Positions 49,053 through 62,281 of a stretch of 64,000 nucleotides of DNA are shown one piece after another; the stretch's first letter is position 1; each line of letters begins with the position of its first letter. The notes beneath the pieces were generated by a model. It saw only the letters and a list, made by a program, of their open reading frames with translations. It did no database searches and was not told where the DNA came from. The stretch comes from Adineta steineri (taxonomy: Eukaryota > Rotifera > Eurotatoria > Adinetida > Adinetidae), in contig CAJNOI010000033.1 of assembly GCA_905250115.1 (NCBI GenBank), positions 150,206-214,205 on the forward strand, read 5' to 3'. The translations under genes and the position numbers were made by a program.

Positions 49053-50541
49053 TTTCATAGGATTTTGTTTTTTTTTCAAATAAATATATATGTGCATTCA
49101 ATAATAAATCATTTATTTCAATAACAATGATATTTGAATGTAGATCGTGACTTTTGTTTCTCGTATGACTTTCTGAGTAAATAGCGTTCTTATCACCTGT
49201 TGCATCTATTCTGATATTCTAGAAATATGGCAACTAGAGTTTTCTTTTCTTATAACCTCTTTAATTTATTTAAGTATGTATGCTCACAGTTTCTAATGAG
49301 AAAGTCAAATGCATTCAAAAAAATCATGCTCACAACAAATCATCATGTGCGGTCGACAATATCAGGTTGTAATTTAAATAACTAAAAGTACTGCAAATAT
49401 CATAAAATCTAATTATCATTAAAATAAATATTTTAATTAGATGATACAGTTACTCAAAATTATATTAAAATAGAAAGAGGAAATTAGTATCATGTTAAAT
49501 TATTCATCCGTCTAATAATAAATTAGCGACTCAAAATGATAATAATTTAACAAGATTTCGTAACAAATTCTAAGTGAATTTTTGATATTATGAAAGTAGT
49601 TTCTAATCACAAGTTAATAGATTTACAAAACTAAATTAACAAGAAATACTGTATTCACTAAAATTTGATCCGAATTAACCTTAAGAGCCGGAGCGGGTTC
49701 TTGTGAAGTTCAGGTAGAATTAATCACATAAATAGAGATTTTCGGCCCTCAATATGCATTTACCGTGGTTAGAACTGCTGGGTGTGACTAAAATGTTTTT
49801 CCACCCAGATGGCCTGGGTGGAATATGACCTTCATAATTTTTTGTGCGCTTGAGCTTCTAATATGGTTCAGAATCACTGTAAGTTCATTCTCATGATATT
49901 TTAACATATATCCAATTATCTGTTGAACGAAAAGTTCACAATAATCGTGATTACTATGCCCCAAAAATGTCATCAAAATGGTACTTTTTTTATAACGTCA
50001 GAATACCTTAGTAGAAGAGTTAAAAGCGTGCAAAGTTGTTCTAAACTATAGTTTAGGGTTATTTCTAATGATATCACTCAGAATCTATATTGTATATATA
50101 AGGATATATCAATATCCGAGTAACCAATTTTGCTCGAAAAATTATACATTCTAAGAGCTAGGCTTGGGCGTTTGATAACTGTTTGACAACTGTTTTAGCA
50201 TAATGTTGTTCCATCATACTTTCACTGTGACTATCTTCGTCTTCAAAAACAGTAGTTTTTGCAGAAAAGACTTTATTCCTTCGTTCTATAACGTTTATTA
50301 AGTATTTTCGTTAGATTTAGTAATTGTAAGATAAATCTAACGCAAAATAAATTCTTACAATCCTTTACACTATTTTTTTGAAGCAATTATAGAAAATATA
50401 ATTCACTATGATTGATTATTGAAATCAATAGACAAATGAAACATGTGTACTATTTGTTTGATAATTTCATCATAGTATTTATTTAAAAAACGAATTATAG
50501 ATACATTGTATTACATATTATAAAAAATTAACAGTTATAAT
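49053..50541. other. Intergenic, convergent 3' ends
   Basis: No gene recognised. A GC-richer patch at 49680-49860 contains a 10 bp hairpin stem at 49799-49823 (TTCCACCCAG, 5-nt loop, complement). It may be an old element fragment. Confidence 0.6.
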
Positions 50542-50802
50542 TTAAGGTAAACAAGAAATTTGATAGCAATCAAAATCGTCAGTTTCATGTATATATTGAT
50601 TAGCATAATGAGAATTATAGAGCAGACCGACAGTACTAGCTCCTACCATTAATCCAGCAGAATCTTCATCATTTTGTTTTAGTTGTGTTTCTTTAGCTAT
50701 ATAGAAAGAATTAATAAATAATTATAAATATCGATGAAAAAATATAAAACAAATCTTACGAGATTCCATCATTTCGTAATTGATACTAGCACAAGTACCC
50801 AT
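50542..50802 (-). CDS. Small predicted N-myristoylated protein, 65 aa
   Basis: Two exons, 50760-50802 and 50542-50696, joined across a 63-nt GT-AG intron give 198 nt in frame. The start MGTCAS has Gly at 2 and Ser at 6, the classic N-myristoylation pattern, and Cys at 4 could be palmitoylated, so membrane attachment is likely. The rest is short and acidic (KQNDEDSAGLMVGASTVG) and ends CYQISCLP. No family recognised. Below the usual ORF size cutoff. Support is the spliced frame and the acylation signal. Confidence 0.5.
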
Positions 50803-52314
50803 GTATAATCACTATTATATTCTTAATTTGTCACTTTTTTGATGCTATAACACTCTGTTTTATAGTGTGAAATTTTTTGTCCTGACTTGTCATATTCTTA
50901 ATTCTTTTAAGTAAATATCTATTATGCATGATACCAAGAGTAAAAGTCATATAAGTTTTTTTGACCTGATAAAGCATATATCATGCCATTGGTACTGTTT
51001 TGTCTGTTGAAAGAGTATGAAGAAAATTAAACTTGTTGTATATATATAATATATCAGGTTTCTATAAACAATATTATTGCACTTATTGATTTTCAATCTA
51101 TTAATATTATCATATGTGCATACATGTATTTAATCATATAAAAACTTAAGAAATTATAATTTATATAAGTTAAGAAGAAATCATCAAATATTCTACAGTT
51201 GTTCATATACTTTGAATAATCTTGTTTAAGTAAGATTTAGAATTAAAACAAATTGATAAGTCAATCAACAATATCTTATCTGAATAATAAAATTAATTTC
51301 TATTGTCAGTGCTTTCGAAACACAATTCAATATGTTTGATTAACATCTTCAAATGAAAATGATTTTTTATTATTTGTAGAAGATTCATGCAAATAAAACG
51401 TTATTTGATGTTTCTTTCTGTTAACTTTCAACTTTTAATTAGTTTAAATCGATATCAGGTTTTACTGGAATAAATCGTATCGTGCTAATTTTTAGAAGTT
51501 CATGTTGTTTCTATCACTTTTCTTTTCGTTTTCTATGAGAAAAGTAGAAAGAGGCAGTTAATCACGTGTCGTCTTTTTATTACATTATCATGCTTCATTG
51601 AGTATGTGAAAGAAACTAACAATGATACATTGTTGATAAGCGTCAGTTTCTCATGACTTCGAATAGAAAAATAGGTGATTAGACCTTTTTTTTCATAAGG
51701 TTAATTTAGGTACTGGTAAGAAAGACAAAAAAAGAATAAAAAATACAAGCAGTTATGCTCGTATTATCATTACTTTTATTTTTTTATGCCTGAATAATCG
51801 CAGCATCGGATAAATGTTTAAATATGTGTATTTTTGTTATGTGGTGTTATTATTTACTTTTTATTTTAGTCGAATGGTAAATAACATCTAGACATTATTC
51901 AAATATGATATAGTAAGTTATTTCTTTATTTTTTGTTTTGTTCATGTACAAAATGACTGATACAGACTTTAGTTATGAGACAATATCACAAAGCCAATTT
52001 TGGTTTTGGTTGAGAAATTTATATAGATGCTACTTTCTTAAAAGCTTCTGTGTGCATTTTTGAAGAATTGAAAATAATCTTTCTGACTGAGACAATATTC
52101 TCCTAGAGATAAATACATTGTATTAATAGGATCAATAGACACTCACATTGCTTATTGTCTTTTGATTGAGTCTAGTTTTTTTTCTTGTCTAAAAGAAAAG
52201 CTACATATATATTATTTTTTATGATGAAAAGAAAAGGATATGATAAAAGTATCTATGAAAACAATATAATTTTTTCTAATTTATATTTTATTTAGAAATA
52301 AATTGGTTCAAACT
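50803..52314. other. Intergenic; second half is the duplicated upstream flank of the PAN-CAP gene
   Basis: From about 51181 on, the sequence matches 56703-57645, with a ~200 bp insertion here relative to the other copy (about 52090-52290). No further gene recognised. Confidence 0.65.
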
Positions 52315-53474
52315 ATGAGAATATTAAGTGGCATTTATATACTTATAATTCTGTTTTCAATACAGAATGCTGAAACATACTCTCTCGAAGATTTTGACAA
52401 CACTTATTGTCAGCGTGACGCATCAATCTTTTACATACGACAAATTTTAAAACGTATTAGATCAAATCATAATGACAATTTACGATGGAGAAAAAGTAAA
52501 TAATCATACATTTTTGTGTGCTTTTAATTTTTAACTTCGTTTAATTATTCATACTTTATTCTAATTTTCAATCTATTATTTTTTAGGAACAGATACTACG
52601 CTAAAGAAGTGCAAAGAAATAAGAACAGGCTCTTATTTTACTGGTGATACTGGACTATCCATAGATGATCTTAATACATATCAAGATTGCATGAGTCAAT
52701 GTGATGCATCTGCAACATGCTCCGCATGGTTATATCGAGCATCTGATAAAAAATGTCAGTTGCTACCTGTAACAAATTTCCCGCTAACGGATGCGGGCTA
52801 TAAAAGTGGATCTTGTATTAGTAAGTAAACTAAACAAAAGTTATTTATAATCATTTTATTGTCTTAAATTCAAATTTGACATTATTTTAGGAAAACAAGT
52901 ATCATATCCACCAATAAGTCTCGAAACATATAGACAACAAGCATTAGATCAACATAATTTTTATCGTAAAAAACATTGTGTACCTTCTCTAATAATAGAT
53001 CCAGCATTGAATGATATAGCACAAACTTATGCAGAGCATTTAGCTGACACTCATGCATTGGTACATTGTGGAAATAAATTTAACGATCAGTCGATGGAAG
53101 AAAATTTATATGCGAAATCTGGTGGAATATTATTAAATGATAATGGTAAACAATCCTTGTTTTTCTTTATTTTTATTTAAAAGTTTTGTATATTCGAAGG
53201 TAAAAGTCCAGTTCACGACTAGTACGGTGAAATCCAATATTATAATTGATCACATATTACCGCTGCAGGTGATGAACATTTTACATAATTAATTTGGAAG
53301 AGTACAACTAACTTAGGTATTGGTAGAGCAGTGACAAGCGATAATAGAACCATGTATATAGTTGGAAATTATTTTCCGGGTGGAAACATGGGTGGAGCAT
53401 ATGAAAAAAATGTCTTACCATTATGTTTAACAATTTATTTGGCATTTCATAATTTTCATCTTATTTATAATTAA
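52315..53474 (+). pseudogene. PAN-CAP secreted protein gene, broken copy
   Basis: Exons at 52315-52495, 52587-52820, 52891-53145 and 53200-53474 parallel the copy at 57646-59333. It keeps an ATG and a signal peptide (MRILSGIYILIILFSIQNAE), one PAN/apple-type cysteine domain, and the front of a CAP domain (RKKHCVPSLIIDPALNDIA). The last exon is destroyed: relative to the other copy, two Trp codons became TAG and TGA and a Gln codon became TAA, one codon is missing, and the normal stop is lost. The GHxTQ CAP signature is disrupted. Its single PAN domain is a hybrid of the two PAN domains of the other copy. A truncated secreted PAN-plus-half-CAP protein could still be made. Confidence 0.85.
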
Positions 53475-54690
53475 CAAAAACTAACAATTTTGCCAATTTT
53501 ACGCTTTTACACAAAACAGTTTCAAATAACTGCTTGTAGTTAGATAAACTTCACTATTGTAATCTAAGTAGATTGATTGAATTTTAATAAAACTATTACT
53601 TTTACTTGAAAAATAACAACATTTTATCTTGATTTTTGTACATTATTGGTAATTGCTCAAGATCTAGTTGAATGATATAAACAATGATTGAAAGTATTTG
53701 TGGTGGATGATGAACATGTATTCGTAATATTTCAGATCATTAAATTGTCATAGTAGTGTATTTAATGAAATTGTTTTGTTATTAAAAGATATTCGCACAG
53801 TAAAAATAGTTTTTACTGGAGAATTGATATTAAAACAATTTTTCGATGTAAAATATTCAAAACAATAGTGTATTGAAGGTTCACTTTATCTTGTTATTCT
53901 GGTGTTCGATGTTTTCTCCCTTGTGACATTATGATTTGAAGTAATGCTATCATTTAAACCTCCATGGTTATGAGCGAATCAAAATTGTATATAGAAATCG
54001 ATAATATATTCATTTCTTATTGTCATTCAACTACATACTGTCTCTCATCGTTAAGATTAAACTATACATGTAAATTTAAAAAAGTGTCTCATTTATGGTG
54101 ATAGTTTCAACTAGTTTTTCCAGTCAAGTCTATTTAATAAAATTCACTAGAAATCTCCTATATACTACTATGAAATTTACAATCAACTGAAGGATCCACT
54201 GCACCTAACATTTCTATTCACAAAAAGAAATAAAGTACGATCTCTCACTTTCTCTCTCTCGCTTTAAATTTTTTTTTTAAATGAATACATACTGTTGTAA
54301 TTATTATTAGTATTAATTTACATACTAATGATACATATATATTTATATAACTGTTAAATGGATACTTTCTTAGTTTTATCTAATATAAATATCTAATTTA
54401 CTTTTTTAAGAGAATATTTGTGAACGAAAGCTTTGAGTTTATCAAGCTGAACATAAAAATAATAAAAATCTTTTTTAAAGTCGATACTTACTATTGAAGA
54501 GTTTCTGATAATTTATTTAAATAATGTACAAATAATTATTTATGTGAATTTATTGTTAAGTTAGATCTATAAATGTTAAACATTTTTTTAAAAAATCTAT
54601 AATAACTCTTCAAGGCTTTTACCCATCTTTATTTATACTACATCATTAATTTATTACTAATTTTATTTCAGTTTTTTCATCATCATCATC
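53475..54690. other. Duplicated 3' flank and spacer
   Basis: Up to about 54163 it matches 59334-60203. The rest is AT-rich with a short CT-rich run near 54240-54263. No gene seen. Confidence 0.6.
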
Positions 54691-55732
54691 ATGAGTTCAT
54701 ATACGAAAACAAGAAGTAAGTAATTCTTTTTCTGATTTTAATATGATGAATCCATAGTCTAATTGATATTGAATGGTTATTATCACTATTAAACTAAATC
54801 GATGATCTTGTACTCATTTATGAATAATTATAAATATTTCACCGTAATGTATATGCGACACATGTGCAAGTTTTTCATTCTTTGATTACGTGGAAAAAAA
54901 TTACACAACCACGTGTAGTTATTTCAATGAATCATAAGGTGTAAGCAAACGCAATGTGCACAGCAGACAGAATATTTCCTTCAATTGAATAAATTTCATT
55001 GTGCTTTCAGATACTGAATATAAGGCATGAATACTGCATAGATAAGTAACAAATGATCATAATAAGTTAAGAAATAAAAAAGAGAGAATAATTTGTTTAA
55101 ATGCATTGAGAATATTCTGGCGTGATTTTTGAGACATTGCTGGCATATTTGTTTATCATACGCTAATTCTTCTTCAAATAATCTCTTTGTAAGTTACTAA
55201 TGATTAGAGAATATCTTCAAGAATTTCTTTGGCATGGATCTCCGATTTGTTATCTTTAACATAATCTAATCAAGATATATTCTCACATTTCTATGATTTG
55301 TACCTGAAGACAACAATTATCTTTAAACTTTTCCATTGTTGCTATATGATCTTTAGTCAAATCAACAACAAGAATATAATCTCGTGCACTTACTTGCATA
55401 CATTTAAATCAATCTTTAATTATTAAAACAAAAAAAATTTGAATATATTAACCTTAATAATAGCATAAATAGTGTTTGTTAGAAACATCTGATAAATTTT
55501 CTAAATCAAGACAATCAGTTGTCTAATTTGTTATTTTAGACCCAGTGATTTTTTCAACCCGTTTTAAACATTCTAAAATATAACAGAATCATCCTTTTTT
55601 CATCACGTATATTCAATTATATCTATAGCTCCACAATTAACATCGTCGACAAATGATCCTACAACTGGTATAAATACTAATTCAATAGGGCTTCAATCAA
55701 CTCCGTCTCCACCATCTATAACTCCTCGTTAA
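54691..55732 (+). CDS. Possible tiny two-exon gene, 42 aa, Ser/Thr/Pro-rich
   Basis: Exon 54691-54715 (ATG, ending at GTAAG) and exon 55629-55732 (after TATAG, ending TAA) join in frame to 129 nt. The product starts MSSYTKTRTP and is Ser/Thr/Pro/Asn-rich with no fold expected. The 913-nt intron contains an antisense coding relic. No homology recognised. Internal exons may be missed, or the model may be chance. Confidence 0.35.
55190..55600 (-). pseudogene. Degraded coding relic, antisense
   Basis: Minus-strand blocks read like protein: CLKRVEKITGSKITN, then after an in-frame TAG DCLDLENLSDVSNKHY, later ARDYILVVDLTKDHIATM, and after a possible short intron NKSEIHAKEILEDIL. Composition is gene-like, but stops interrupt the frame and no start is seen. 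Family unknown. Confidence 0.35.
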
Positions 55733-57645
55733 TAAGAGATATTTTCTTTCATTATTTCTATTTATTACCTTCATGTGTCTCTCTCTCTCTCTCTTGTTCT
55801 TTATTTTTCGGCCGACTGATTTTATTCTTTTCTCGTTTCTTGTTTTATGCACTGATCTATACATACATATACATGTATATCTCATAAATATATACAAAAC
55901 ATCTAGTTGTTTTGCTTCAACATGAAAAATATGCGCATTCTACTTGTACTAATAATAAAGTGAAATGATCAAATGAAAAACAAAATTGTTATACAGTTTA
56001 TATTTATTGAAAATGCTTTTAATTATGATAGAAAGAGAAGATACTATTGATAGTGAGTGTCTACTAGAATTCAAAATATTCTTCTCTTCCTCGATTGCTA
56101 ATTGATATTCTCTTATTAAAATAAACGATATTTCAATAAATTCACAATAACTCTTTAAAACATTTATATACTCGTGCATTGCATTCCTTCAATACGAATC
56201 AATCGACAGATAAAATCAAGTATAACTGATAATTTATATATAAATCTATATGCCTTTTGAATATCTTGTTTGATGAGAAAAAATTATTGTATACAACGGC
56301 TTGATATTTTCTAAATTTTTATTTACAAACATTTGCTCATTGTACAATACATTATTTTGGGACAATACTTGAATGATGCCATTATTCACGTTATACTTAT
56401 TTTACAGGTAGAATTATAAAGATATTTTCAAGATTTAATCTGTTTAATAAATGAATATAATTACAAAACAAAGCTTAGGGCAGATATTTCATATAATTTC
56501 GTGATATTAGGTGTTGCGATGAGGTTAGATTGTAGAAAAATATAATTTCTTGTGTTAACATGCATCATAATAGAGTGTATTACCGTTATCTTTAATCATC
56601 ACTCACATGTAAATAATTATTCAACGAAGTGGAACGTTTTTATTTCTATGAATATTTCGATCGTGTTTTTTTCATTAGAAGAATAAGCAAGATTAAATTA
56701 AATTATCAAATATTCTACAGTTGGTCATATACTTTGAGCAATCTTGTTCAAATGAGATTTCGAATTAAAACAAATTGACAAGTCAATTAACAATATCTTA
56801 TCTGAATAATAAAACTAGTTTATGTTCTCAGTACTTTCGAAGTACAATTCAATATGTTTGATTAAAATCTTCAGATGAAAGTTATTTTCTATTGTTCGTA
56901 GAAGATTTTTATAAATAAAACTTTATTTGATATTTCTTTCTATTAACTTTCGACTTTTAATAATTAGTTTAAATCGATATCAAATTTCATTGGAATAAGT
57001 CACATGGTGCAAATTTTTAAAAGGTCATGTTGAGTCCACCTGATTTTCTTGTTTTCTATGAGAAAAGTAGAAAGAGACAGAGCTAGATAAATATCGTCTC
57101 TTCTTTACATTATCATGCTTCATTAGTATTTGAAAGAAACTAGCAATGATACATTGTTGACAAGCATAAAGTTGTCACGACTTCGAGTAGAAAATAGGTG
57201 ATCAGACCTTGTTTTTTTTATAAAGTAACTGTAGATACTGGTAAGAAAGACAAAACAAGAATAAAAAATACAAGCAATTATGTCCGTATTATCATTACTT
57301 TTATTTTTTATGGTTGAATAATCACAGTATCTGATAAATGTTTAAATATGTGTATTTTTGTTATGTCATGTTATTATTCACTTTTTCTTTTAATCAAACA
57401 GTGAATAACATTTGGACATTATTCAAATATGATACAGTAAGTTATTTTTTTATTTTTTGTTTCTTCGTGTGCAAAATGACCTATACAGACTTTTGTTATG
57501 AGATAACATCACAAAATCAATTTGGTTTTTGGTTGAGAAATTTATACAGATGTTATTTTCTTAAAAGTTTTTTGTGTGCATTTTTGAAGAATTGAAAATA
57601 ATCTTTCTGATTTACATTTTATATAGGATTAAATTAGCTGAAATT
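55733..57645. other. Intergenic; duplicated flank from 56703
   Basis: 56703-57645 matches 51181-52314. Within it, 57338-57436 encodes a signal-like hydrophobic stretch ending at a GTAAGT donor, but it does not splice in frame to the next exon. A CT repeat lies near 55778-55794. Confidence 0.55.
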
Positions 57646-59333
57646 GTGAGAATATTAAGTTGTATTTATATAATTACAACTTTGTTCTCAATAAACATTG
57701 CTCAATCATATTCCCTCGAAGATTTCGATAATAAATATGAGCAGCGTGATGCATCAGTTTTGTATATACGACAATTATTAAAACGTCTTCGATTCAATGA
57801 CGATGACAATTTACGATGGAGACAAAGTAAATAATCATGTATTTTTCTATGCTTTTAATTTTATTTAATTATTCATACTAATTTTAATCATGCTTACAAA
57901 ATCATTATTTTATAATGTAACTTTTTCATTTCAATATTTATTTGGTATGTTTATTCTAATTTTGAATCTATTATTTTTCAGGAACGGATGCTACACCAAA
58001 GAAGTGCAAAGAAATAAAATCAGGCTTATATTATAGTGGTAATACTGGACCATCCATAGATAATCTTAATACATATCAAGATTGTATGAATGTGTGTGAA
58101 AATGATAATAAGTGCTATGGATGGTCATTTAAAAACTCCACCAAAACTTGTTTGATTCAAACATCGCTGGCTATATTATATACTGATCAAACAATGATGG
58201 GTGGATCTTGTCTTAGTAAGTGAACTACAGAAGTGGATTGTCATCCGCTTTTTTTTCTCGATATTACTCTATAAAAGAATAGTTTAAATTCACATTCGCT
58301 GAGAAAACTAAAATAAATAAAAGAAAATTTGATAAGGTACTTGTTTTTATAATATCGTTATTAAGAACCATATAGGGAAGTAATATTTACTCTAGAAATT
58401 GTCAAAAGCTCAACAGGAATATGACTGTTTGAATTATTGACGAAAATAGTATGTAAATTATTGTTCTTATTTTTTATTTTAAAGCTCCAGCTGCAAAGGA
58501 AACGCACTGCCAGGAAGTATTATCAGGCACTTCTTACTATGGTAATAACGGTGCAACAATAAAGAAAGTGGCTACAACTCAAGATTGCATGAGTCAATGT
58601 GATGCATCAGCAACATGCATGGCATGGTCATATCGAGCGTCTGGTAAAATCTGTCAGCTGATGACTGCAATATATATCCCGATGGATGATGCACAGTCTA
58701 CAAGTGGTTCTTGTATTAGTAAGTAAACTAAAAAAAAGTTATTTTTAATCATTTTATTGTCTTAAATATTTCAAATTTAACATTATTTTAGAAAAACAAG
58801 CACCATATCCACCAATAAGTATCGACACTTATAGACAACAATCACTAGATGAACATAATATTTTACGTAAAAAACATTGTGTACCTCCTCTAGTATTAGA
58901 CCCAGCATTGAATGATATAGCACAAAAATATGCACAGAAATTAGCTGACACTCATATATTTGCACATAGTGGAAATACATTCAATGATGAATGGATGGGA
59001 GAAAATTTATATATGTCAGGTGGTAGCTCATTAATGTATGAGAAAGGTAAACAATCTTCGAATTTTTTTATTTTTATTTGAAACTTTTTTATCGTCGAAG
59101 GTGCAAAGCCAGCTGACGCTTGGTACGGTGAAATCAAAGATTATGATTGGACAAATCCTGGCTTTGGAATGAATACTGGACATTTCACACAATTAGTTTG
59201 GAAAGATACAACTAGAGCAGGTTTTGGCAGAGCAGTGACAAGCGATAATCGCACCTTGTATGTGGTTGGCAATTACTTTCCAGGTGGAAATATAGAAGAA
59301 GCATTTGAAGACAATGTCTTACCATTATGTTGA
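57646..59333 (+). CDS. Secreted CAP-superfamily protein with two PAN/apple domains; start codon appears lost
   Basis: Exons: up to 57826, 57982-58215, 58485-58718, 58792-59046, 59101-59333 (TGA). The order is signal-like segment, two ~75-residue PAN domains each with a DCM...C...C pattern, and a CAP/SCP domain. The CAP signatures are intact: GHFTQLVW, YVVGNYFPGGN and the FAHSG histidine. CAP proteins are secreted; roles vary widely (sterol binding, defence, reproduction). Where the sister copy has ATG (52315) this copy has GTG at 57646-57648, an upstream stop closes the frame at 57562, and no other in-frame ATG precedes the domains. Either an unseen 5' exon supplies a start or the gene is not translated normally. 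The body is otherwise undamaged. Confidence 0.8.
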
Positions 59334-61852
59334 ACAATTTACCTGGCATTGCATAATCTTTATCTTATTTATAGTTAACAAAACATTTTTTTTTCTCAAA
59401 ATCGAACTTTCATTTTTAAAAATATGTAATTAACAAAAACTAACATTTATATCATTTTTATGCTCTAACACATAACAATTTCAAATAACTGTTTGTAGCT
59501 AGATTAACTTCATTATTGTATTCTAAGTAGATTGACTGATTTCTAATAAAATTATTACTTTTACTTGAAAAATAACAAAGTTTTATCTTGATTTTTGTAT
59601 ATCATTGATAATTGCTCATGATCTAGTTGAATGATCTAAACAATGATTGAAAGTATTTGTGGCGAATGATGAACATGTATTAGGAGTATTTCAGCTCATT
59701 AAACTTTTGAGAGTAGTGTATTTAATGAATTGTTTTCTTAATAAAAGATACTCATATAATACAAATGATTTTCATTGAAGAATTGATGTTAAAACAATTT
59801 ATCTATGTAAAATATTGAAAGTACTATTCTCCTGTTGAGTTTGATTGTCAGTACAACGGGCGAAAAGAAAAATGTCAAAAACAAAAATAATACAAATATT
59901 GATCGATGTAAATATTGAAAGCAATAATGTATTGAAGGTCTATCTGACATCGTTGTTTTGGTCTTCGATATTTTTCCCTTATGACATTTGGATGTGCGTT
60001 AATTCTATCATTTAAACCCCGATAGTTATGAGTGAGCCAAAATTGTATGTAGGAATCGATAATATATTCATTTCTCATCGTCAAAATTAAATGATATATG
60101 TAAATTCAAAAAAGATGTCTTATTTATGGTGATAGTTTTAACTAGATGTTCTAGTTAACTGTATTTAATACAATTTCAAAAATTTACTAGAAATCTCCTA
60201 TACAGGTTGATTACATTGTTTTTAATAGTTTTGTGTAATTTTTTGTATTTATGTGGAACATTGGAAGTTTCTTATTTTGATAGAGTTGGGTTGAGCATTG
60301 ACTACTCTGTTGAATTGTATTGTTTACATTTTACGTCCTTTGGTTTTAGGCTGAAGAATTTATAAATCTTAGACAACAACTAGAAAATAATTATTAAACA
60401 GCAGCTATTAGATGAGAGACAGACAAGCGGGAAAAGCGAGACTTCATCTACTTTAAAAATTTTGGAAGTACGAGGGAAGTATGAGAAAAGTACATCGAAT
60501 TATTGCTTTTCCCCTTTGTAATATACACTAATTGATGACATAATATTTATTGTATAGGATGGCTGGAAATGTTAAGAGCAATAGATGTTCGATTTTTTTT
60601 TCTGTACAATATTTAGTGTTTAAGCCAAGGTAAACTGACAACCTAAGCAGCCAATGGAGTTCTCTCTATATATTAAATTCTATCGATAAAATATGAGAGA
60701 AAGATTTTCTGCCAAATAAAACAATATTATCGAGATCTATGACAGTTTTCTTGTTACAATCAGTTTTTTGATGATACCTGCAATGTTAAAAAGTATAAAA
60801 ATTATACTTGAAATGCAACACTATTACGGCCGTTACAACCTTATCTTAAGAACTTATAGATTTCGTAATAAATAAAGAAAAGTTATGTTTTTTCAAGATA
60901 CATTAAGACACAAGACATATTTTACACTGCTTATAAATGATCGAATAAGGATGTTAGAAATATCCTTGAATAGTAATTGTTACAGATCTTTCGTGGATCT
61001 GAATCAATTTTATAACAAATTCTATGATTTTTTTTTTTCATGACTTGGATATGTTTTCAAAATTAGTGGATACAAAACTAAAAGATAAGTGATACAATTA
61101 ATACAACTCGAAAGCATACTCCTTTTTTTATATTGATTAACGTTGTACGAGAAAGAAGAGATAGGAATTTTTGATTTTATTTTTCAAAACTTTCATATTC
61201 ATATAAAACAAGATGACATACACGAGTCGAAATTTTAACGAGATATTAAGAACCTAAACTAGTATACGTCGAAAGAACGTTGATGATTTAATATCTATCA
61301 TTAACTATGATTTCAGCTGTAAAACGTTTGTTAGAAGAAAATGGGATCTAACTTTTTCGTTTTAATTATCTCAGCGATAATAATCATCTAAAACGTATTT
61401 TTTCGCAATTTCATATATAAAAACTAAACCATGTTTTCGGCATCTCTAAACGTTTCATTCTGGTTCAGACTGGAAATCATATTCTCGTGTTTAAACAGAA
61501 TATTTGATGTTCCGTTTCGAAGATCACCGTGGCGCAAATTAACACAATTTTTTATGTATAAGTCTAGCAATTAGGAAAAAAAGAAAAAGATTCACAAAAG
61601 GCTACATACATGTTTTGCTTCGCATCGCATTAACTAAATCATTTAATTGAATCAATACATTTTCTTCTTTATATATAATAAGCTCATTGCGACGAATTAT
61701 CATGCGATATAATAATTAGTTACCATGAAATACTATAAATCAACTTGTTTTAAGACTATATCCATAAAAATCAAAAGAATCTTCTTTCATGATAAGAAAA
61801 GATTTATGTATTTCGTTTAATAGAGAATTATTTTATATATGTTATATTAAAG

Positions 61853-62160
61853 TTAAGGCTCAACGTGATTTCGACATTTAATCGTTATACAATTTCCTGT
61901 AGAGCTATTTTCTAAATAAAAAAACAAGAGAATTTATTTTATCGAAAGAAAACTTTGTACTCTTCTTTGAAATTTATCTCTGATATCAACACATATATTT
62001 GTTTATTTACTCACGAAAATCATGATGAAAGAGTTGCCTTGTTAAAGTATTAACAGGAAATGATTTGGCAACATTCAAATAGCAAATAACAAGACTTAAC
62101 TTATCCAAAAATAATTTATTAGTAATTCTATAAATAACAAATGAAGGTAAGATCTTCGCA
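61853..62160 (-). CDS. Possible 3' end of a minus-strand gene or relic
   Basis: A frame from 62160 to 62015 (KILPSFVIYRITNKLFLDKL...) ends at a GTGAGT donor. After a ~103-nt intron ending TTTAG it continues in phase at 61853-61911 (NSSTGNCITIKCRNHVEP) to TAA. No start exon was found upstream, where a MITE lies. Family unknown. Confidence 0.3.
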
Positions 62161-62281
62161 CTGTATTAAAATGATTGTTATTGAACGGTGAAGTGCAGAG
62201 TTAAAAAACTAATTTATATTGTCTAAGAGTGTCATAATTTTAAAATAGGAAAATCGATAGTTTTGCCTTGAGAATTGATGG

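Larger units (their letters stand above)
51181..60203 (+). repeat. Tandem segmental duplication carrying two PAN-CAP genes
   Basis: Copy A spans about 51181-54163 and copy B about 56703-60203, including upstream and downstream flanks. They are separated by about 2.5 kb of unrelated sequence. Copy B is about 500 bp longer, explained by a second PAN exon. Confidence 0.85.

Noticed and set aside
57338..57595. Hydrophobic signal-like frame upstream of the second CAP gene
   Set aside because: It ends at a good donor, but the phase does not match the next exon, and the sister copy has a stop there (TAG at about 51889), so it is not supported as the missing first exon.
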